Positions 57,199 to 64,000 of a DNA stretch of 64,000 nt are shown in pieces. Each line of letters begins with the position of its first letter. The stretch's first letter is position 1. The stretch is taken from NCBI RefSeq assembly GCF_018320785.1, contig NC_054878.1:31695523-31759522 (forward strand), written 5' to 3'. Made by a program: the position numbers and the translations under genes. The notes beneath the pieces are model-generated. The model was not told the DNA's origin. It made no database searches and saw only the letters and a list, made by a program, of their open reading frames with translations. The DNA is from Cheilinus undulatus. Lineage: Eukaryota; Chordata; Actinopteri; Labriformes; Labridae.

Positions 57199-57303
57199 GA
57201 TGCAGCTCTCTCAGGCGGGTAGATATCTTGGCAGGTGTTTCTTCCTCTCTTCCACTCTCCTTGTGCCTTTTCCTGTCACCAATGCCGTCTGCTTTCTCTG
57301 CTC
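57199..57303 (-). other. hpcal1: hpcal1 5' untranslated part of the first coding exon
   Basis: Upstream of the start codon, the minus strand shows a plausible splice acceptor CTCCTGCAG ending at 57304, so untranslated exon sequence may be 57303-57199. If so, at least one further untranslated exon lies at higher coordinates, as in other HPCAL1 genes. No stop-free coding extension exists. Confidence 0.45.
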
Positions 57304-58544
57304 CTGCAGGAGACCAACAGCCCTCATTAATATCCTTGTATGAATACCATCAATGATTTATCAGGTCAATAACTCCTCTCAGCCTGCTGTAGTCTTTCTA
57401 CATAAAACATGCTGAAGATGCTCCCCAGAAAAGATGGTTGAAGGATACAGCTAAGAGGTAAATCTGGACAGTTGTGAGTCCAAAATACAGATGAGATTAC
57501 AGCTGTGATGACATTACAATATGTGTGTCTGTGTAGTGGGGGTGGCTTGGTCTCCGTGGCTACAGTATGTATCCTCAGGCATGGCGTTAATTTATCGACC
57601 CTTCACCACATGGTGGAGGGACAAGTGTCCTGAGGCTTTGTTTTACACAATAAAGCCACTCTCCTAACAATCATGCTCATTCTGAATGTTGTTACTGAGA
57701 GGGACTGGTAATAATCCCAACCTTTATGCCAGAATGAATGTCCTGATAGTTTGAAGCAGGTGGAGTACACGGAAACACTAATGATGGTTGGAAAAATATC
57801 ACGGCAAACTAGCAAACTGAAGCTTTTGACCACCTGGGCCTATTCACCTTCGGTTTGTCTACATTCTGTTTCCATGGTTACATTTTGTTTATTCATGTAC
57901 ACAGGGTTGTTCATGATCAGGGATATGAGGATGCATAAAAACATCCAGAATAAAACCATAGCGGCATAATAAGTATCAGATGGGAAAATTTAAATGCAGC
58001 GCACTGATAAAGCACAGGCAAGCATGGGAGTGACCGCAGAAGGAGACTCGACTGTTACTACTAGTATTTTCAGTGAAGTAAAGGTGGCTGGGGGCTGATT
58101 TTTCCATAATAGCAGCCTTTTAATTATAAAGCATTATATTTTTAAGAGAATAAGTGGATTGAGACACAAATTAGTTGTGTCTACTGGCTTGGTCAGACCA
58201 TGTGTGAAGCTAGCTCTGAAAAGAATAAAAGGACAAAAGAAACGATCGTCAACTCGTCCTCATGTATCAAGAAGACTATATGTGCTGGCTACATTTCAAA
58301 TAGAACTGAAGGTACAAATGTAGTAACATGCCAAGATAATAAGCCCAATGAAGCTAGCTGTGCAAGCCCACTTTACGGTATGCAATCACTAGATACCTGG
58401 AGGGAAAATATTGGATTGTACAGAATTTTACATCACTCTGGTAAATGACGATACAGATGTATGGAGCAAATGCTATCATGTTAATGAGCATCAGGATATA
58501 TGTTGTTCATGTCAGCTCAGGGTGTCAAACAGTGTTCATTTTGT
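57304..58544. other. Upstream of hpcal1, nothing recognised
   Basis: Short frames without family signatures on both strands; could be 5' intron of hpcal1. Confidence 0.4.
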
Positions 58545-58690
58545 TGTCAAAAGCTTTGACTAAAAATGTTTGCTGAGCACCCTTTTCCACAAGGAAGACA
58601 AGACAAAGAGGAGCAAAAAGTAGATTTTTTTAATGATGATAAAAAGTAAGTTTAGTTTTCATCAGAGACAAAATAAAACTAAAATGCCAG
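58545..58690 (+). repeat. Dispersed repeat, copy 2 (partner at 25030-25215)
   Basis: GACTAAAAATGTTTGCTGAGC, then ACCCTTTTCCAC, GATAAAAAGTAAGTTTAGTT and TTTTCATCAGAGACAAAAT follow the same order as in copy 1, with diverged sequence between. Confidence 0.6.
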
Positions 58691-61600
58691 TGCTGGACTG
58701 TTAGAAGCTCAAAATACATGATAATTCTCCACTGTGTACATAAATTGGTAAAATCACAATGCCATGATTCCATGGCTGGCAGTGCTAGTGTTAAACTGTG
58801 CTAAATTTTGACCGTTTTATGAGTGTTTACTTATAACCTAGTCTAGTTTAACCAAATTTGTTTAATTAAGGTAAAATTTGTATCCTACTGGGGTGCCAGG
58901 TAGCCTTGCTATTTTGTCACATGCCCCATGTCCTCATCCCTTTGCTGCATGTCATCCCCTTTCTTTCTAACATGTCCAGTCTTTCTTCAGCTGCCCTATG
59001 CAATAAAGGCCAAACTGGCCCAAAAATAACTTACACAACAACCAAAAATGCATTTGTTATTAAAACGTGTCTCTCTTTCAAAATGACAGAAACCAAATCC
59101 CCATAAAATCAGCATCAAAATAAAACAAGTAACCACTGCCACTTTATTTTTCTAAAATCTCAGTAAGAAATTGGCCCAAACCTGAGCCAGTCTTTTTACA
59201 TGTATCTGGTAAAGTGTGTGTGTAGGAGGGAAAGAACGAGAGAGATGTGTGGGGGCAGGGAGGAAGAAAGAATGGAAAAAGTATGACACATAGAAGGAAA
59301 AATTATTTCCAGCTATACTACATGAGCCCCTTTGCTAATGCGTGCGCTTCAATTACATAATAATCCCTTTGAATGGCACCTCCACTCATCTGTGTTACCT
59401 GTAATGACTTTATCTGACAGAGAGACGCATTATCCTTATACTTGCTCTCTTCTTCAATTATTGAAATCCCATCTTTCCTGTGTTACTGGCACCAGGATGA
59501 TTCTAGCTGGCGAGGAACAAATGAGAGCTGTGTGAATTTGGATGAGGTCTTTTCTACACACGGTCGCCCTCGTTTCTTTTAATTGTCACATGGGTGCAAT
59601 TTCCTGCAGTGTGATTAATCCAAGTCAGAGTAACACGAGAAGCATGGAGGTTTAAAGAACAGCCAGTGACAGATACTCTTGACGATGTGACTGCTGGATG
59701 GTAAAGAAATCAATGACAGCAGATGCACAACACATTAGCTCAGACTATTTCTTCCATAGGGTTCCTCCTTGGTTTTTTTCTCTTGTCTTTGTTGCAAAAA
59801 ATACAACAACCTCAATAAATTTGGTGTGCGAGATTGTGAAATTACAAAGCCATGCCAACTAGCTACTGCTTAAAAAATTAGATTCAATATATTATACAGT
59901 TTCATATTTTGTTTAAATATGATAAAAAGTACTTCAGCTTCAACAGGATCCATGAAGATTTACATGAGAACAATTTAAGCTAAATGCTAGTATCATCATG
60001 ATAACACATTTGTGAAATTAAGTCTAAACTACAAAATTAGTTAAAATTCAAGCAGCATTCCAGTGTTGAGAAATCAAATTGATGAGGAGGTCCAAAAAAT
60101 GTTTGTTGTTCAAGTGTCCACTTGAACCAAAATTCAATGAGACTCCATTAGATGGATAAAACATGCATTTTTCTTTACATAAATTGGCATGTTTACAGCC
60201 TGGTTAAACAATTTAATTGGTATCAATCAAGTGATTCTTTATAAGGACACAATTTAAGAAGAATGAGACAACTCATTCCTGAGTTCACTAGAAGGTGGGT
60301 GTATTGTAGCCCTATACTGTAATAAACATGGACACAGTCCCATTGATGTCAAACATTGGTTTCTGTCGTTGAGTTTTGAAGCATAACAATGGCAGTTGCC
60401 TTTTTTTTTAAATGCTGTCCTCCACAAAGGGGTGGGACTGTGAAGGGCTTTATGCCTCTAAGCATAGAGCTACCAAGTATTCAACAGTGAGTCCATCTAG
60501 TTAACCCCTACTTATGCAAATTTATGCATGACTCTCAGTATTAATGTAATCAAAACACATGACTTATAATTGAGTTTAGCTAACTAGTCTAATAACATTG
60601 CAAAGCAGATGGGTTTGCCAGACTCCATCTCTGTCATCAAGCAAATCCATCTTGAAAAGCTCCAATCCACATTTGAGCCAAACCAAACATGGTTCGGATC
60701 AATCAGTGTCATTTGAGGAGAAAGAGGCGGAAGCTACAGGCAGGGTTTAGTTGTAGTCAAAGCCATTTGCAAGAGAAGCGCATGTGCACAACCTCATTTT
60801 GTCTGGTCGCTCTAATTGAGAACAGACAGAATGTTCCGCAAATCACCTTAATATCTTGTCCTGTCCATCCCAAACGCTTTCTATGGGAGCTTCCCCAGAA
60901 GAATGTGAACTACATCCATGCAATGGATATTTGAAACACTAAATCTGTGGTGTCAGGTTACTAGTCTAAAGACAAGTTATTACATTCTATAAACCTACTT
61001 CCCATTTTTGGTTTACTGTAGTTAAGATAGTTCAAAGAATGTGGCTAAAGTTAGCACAAATGGCCTTCGAGGTTCATGTCTACATTCATGTACTGAAAAT
61101 CGTCACTAAATACACAACCTGACAAAGCCTCTGAGCAACTTTATCCCCATTTTCTAGGTCAAAATAGCACTAACCCACACTGTTCCTACTAGATGTTTTC
61201 AGTTTAGCATTGCTTTCATCAGGTTACAGAGCCTCATCTGGTTATTAAGAGCAGCTAAAGGGGGCACTAGTGACAGATGGCTCCATCATAGTTTAAACGG
61301 AGTGTGTGACTGGGATTGTGGACCTGAAATTACAAAAAACTGATTACTTAAACTGACTTGTAGTTCTGGTGCCAACTACCAAGGGATCTGACTTTAGCCA
61401 CTTATTAGTGTGCATTCCTACTTTTAATGTGACATTAACTATTATTTTATATTGACTTACTGCACAAGGCTGTGAATACGTTTATTTCTGCTATCAAAAT
61501 GTGAACTTTAGCATAGGTATTAAATGGATTTCCAGGCTTTTGCTGAAACAGAAGCCTGGAAAGAACAGCAGGTTGTTGCACTTCTGCCCTGGCTTTATTT

Positions 61601-64000
61601 TTCAACACGAGGGGTTGCCACAGGGTTGTAGCTGTTCACCAGAAAGATGAATGCCCCCCTCAACCCCACCTCTCTGCCTGTTGTTAGATTGAATGAAAGT
61701 AAAGTTGAAACAGCTTTTCCAAAATGATTGCCACCCCAACTGGCTTCAAAGCGCCTCCCCCAGCCATTGGGTGATGTCACTGAAACTCCCATACTTAAAC
61801 TGTGCAGGTGCCTCTAGGTGAAAAAAAAAAGATATGCTAAAATTACTAGGATTCATTTTCTGGGCTCAACAGACATCTGTGCTAAACTTTCAAGACAATC
61901 AATCAAAGAAATAGTTGAGATATATTTAGTTCAGCCCCAAAGTAGTAGATAGAGCCACCTAAATTGCTTTACCCTGAAGCTATGCTGCTGGCCTGTCTAT
62001 AAATAAACTGTTGCAAATGAAAATTGGTTAAAAACAGATCAGAGGCCTTCAATTATGTATTAAGACAGGAACATGCTAAGCTCATTGGATCTTCAGGGGC
62101 TTTATCACACTTGGTAGAAACCATGTGAACATTACAGAGCTAAATCAAACTGATGGTCACTTGGAGAATATAAAATCCTTGTCTGCTTACGCTGTTTTAA
62201 CAAGGCTGTGGTATACATTACACAGCACCCTGCAGGCTTGACCGTTGTCCTTCCGTTCGAACATATAACAGGATGAGGAAGCGGCAGCACCTCCTAAGCA
62301 CTGGGTCACATGGACTTTCCGGGTCAGCTCAGTGTGCAGGCTGAGCGGGAGCAGACATAAATATGGGCATTGCTATTTATTCCTCTTAGACACACAAAGC
62401 CGCATAGAAATGTACAATATTCACCACTGAAAATTGCTTCCATGATATTTTGAGGAAGCTTACAGGCTAAAATAGGAGTTTTGTGTCCAGGAAAAAAAAG
62501 GTTGTACTCTTGAGGGAAAATTGCATACTAAAATAACACAGACACAGTAATTTAACATTCTTATGTTGAGAAAGGTTTAACAGCTCTCACTATTCTCTAT
62601 AATACAACCATTTGGGACTGAAGGTAAAGCAGAATAAAGGTAATTTCCATATTTTTGTAAATCTTTTGTCTAAAATGATTGTTTTTCTGGTGTTTGATCA
62701 AATAACCTCAAAGCCAGAGATTTTTCAAGCCCCAGTACACTGTGAAATCAGCTGCATGCTTACCTTTCTGTGTGTATAAAACATAAGCCAAATATGTAAA
62801 CATGCAGACCTGCATTATAAACCTTAGAGGAAGTTTTAGACATTTTCACAACTGGGAACTCAGCATTTCTAGTGTCATTTTTTTCATAGCTGCAACTGAT
62901 GCAGTGGAAAATGTTTTGAAATGTGGTCAAAAATAACTGCTCCAGCTCCTCTTCAGAACATATCACGATTTCCCCGCAGAGGCTTGAAGTTATAACATGG
63001 TCAGCAAGAGTTGAAGATTCACATCAACATCAAGCATTTGCAGATCCCCTCAATTACACAGCAACAGCCCCTGTTCTTGTCCCCAACCCCCACAGCCATC
63101 CGTGTTCTCTCTGGTCCACTTTTTCCAGAGGCTTCCTTGCCTAATGAGACTGTTTCACACAGTGTAGAAAGCATCACCCCCCACCCCCTTCCCAAAGCCA
63201 CAGAGGAGACCGTGTAAACCTCTAACTAGGCTAGTTTCACTGCTGTTTGCAGTTCGTGACTCCACCTCATTTCCTGAGCAATGTTTTGTCACAACAAAGA
63301 AAGACTTTCTTCATTCATGAGATGCTTATTCCTTTCTAAGAAGGAAAGATGAAACAGTAACAATAGAAGGGAGGAGAGGTAAGACGTGTTAGAACATTTG
63401 TGTACATTGGGGGATTTGGGCTGAAAAACTGCACAAACTATGCCACATCGTTGTAGGATATCAATGCAAACGATGTCAAAATGCATCCAAATGAGTATGC
63501 ATAAAATTGTTCACCTATGAATCATAAAAGCTATTAACTTTTTGGCAGCTGTCACTTTGTTAGTTTTTCCTGAGCTGTAAATGACAAAATATTTTTCAGT
63601 GTATTAACTGTGAAAGCGTCTAAAGCAGAATCTTTCTTGGCTTCATCTAAATTTTGACTATTTATTGGTTTTCTTTATCAGCTGTAACAGGATTTCACAT
63701 CATGTTTTCGGACCAAGGATTTGGATGAAACAAGGTATAAAATACAGTGTCTTGTCTAAGAAGAAATTATGATCTTTTTGTTCATTTTTCAGCATTTAAG
63801 AACAAATTGATTACTCAAATAATATCTGATCATTAGTTTACAGGTGAGAGTAAAATGCAGCTGTAAAGCAAAACGAATAGGATATTTATTTTTCTTTAAA
63901 AAAATAGAACCAACATAATAACCCAAACCAAATTCAAACAGGAAAGAAAAACATTTTTTATGATATCCGCTGAATGGAATATAAATCATGCAAACTGACA
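58691..64000. other. No gene recognised to the end of the window
   Basis: AT-rich DNA, probably 5' intron or flank of hpcal1. Short frames (for example 60689-60934 plus and 61595-61792 minus) show no protein family signature. The stretch about 61560-61800, with CCACCCCAACTGGCTTCAAAG, looks repetitive in character but has no second copy here that I can prove. Confidence 0.4.

Overview
The window is vertebrate nuclear DNA, almost certainly from a ray-finned (teleost) fish. Evidence: three genes with vertebrate-type exon structure and GT-AG introns, an AT-rich intergenic background, and many decayed Tc1/mariner and hAT-type DNA transposons of the kind typical of fish genomes. The species cannot be named from the sequence alone. 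Known vertebrate linkage of KCNF1, PDIA6 and HPCAL1 (human 2p25) agrees with the gene set.

Layout. Positions 1-32000 hold no gene I can support. This stretch is a mosaic of dispersed repeats: a head-to-tail duplication with 18-bp minisatellites (1.0-1.85 kb), a MITE-like element (1.95-2.5 kb), three copies of an inverted-repeat-ended element (8.1, 11.5 and 22.3 kb), two of the three copies of an unusual A-rich composite repeat (4.9-6.3 and 19.1-20.2 kb; the third is at 54.6-55.3 kb), a 27-unit 15-bp minisatellite (16.05-16.46 kb), several broken Tc1/mariner transposases, and the 3' end of a LINE.

Positions 32027-33523 (minus) are an intact single-exon gene for the silent voltage-gated potassium channel subunit Kv5.1 (kcnf1). 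About 4.9 kb away, divergently oriented, pdia6 (protein disulfide isomerase A6/P5) runs on the plus strand from 38401 to 49249. All 13 coding exons can be joined into a 444-residue protein ending in KDEL. Its promoter has a perfect ER stress response element plus a second, near-match element in inverted orientation. Tail-to-tail with pdia6, hpcal1 (hippocalcin-like 1, a neuronal calcium sensor) runs on the minus strand from 57198 to 50299 in three coding exons (193 residues). Its 5' untranslated exon(s) lie upstream. From 57.3 to 64 kb there is no recognisable coding sequence, and this may be 5' intron or flank of hpcal1.

The three genes do not form a pathway: one is a channel modifier, one an ER folding enzyme and one a calcium sensor. 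I see no novel multi-gene system. The most interesting items are the repeat architectures (the 15-bp array with a duplicated 7-unit block, and the three-copy A-rich composite repeat), the inverted ERSE pair, a Gly-to-Ala change at an otherwise conserved EF-hand position in Hpcal1, and a probable 3'-end overlap of hpcal1 with pdia6.
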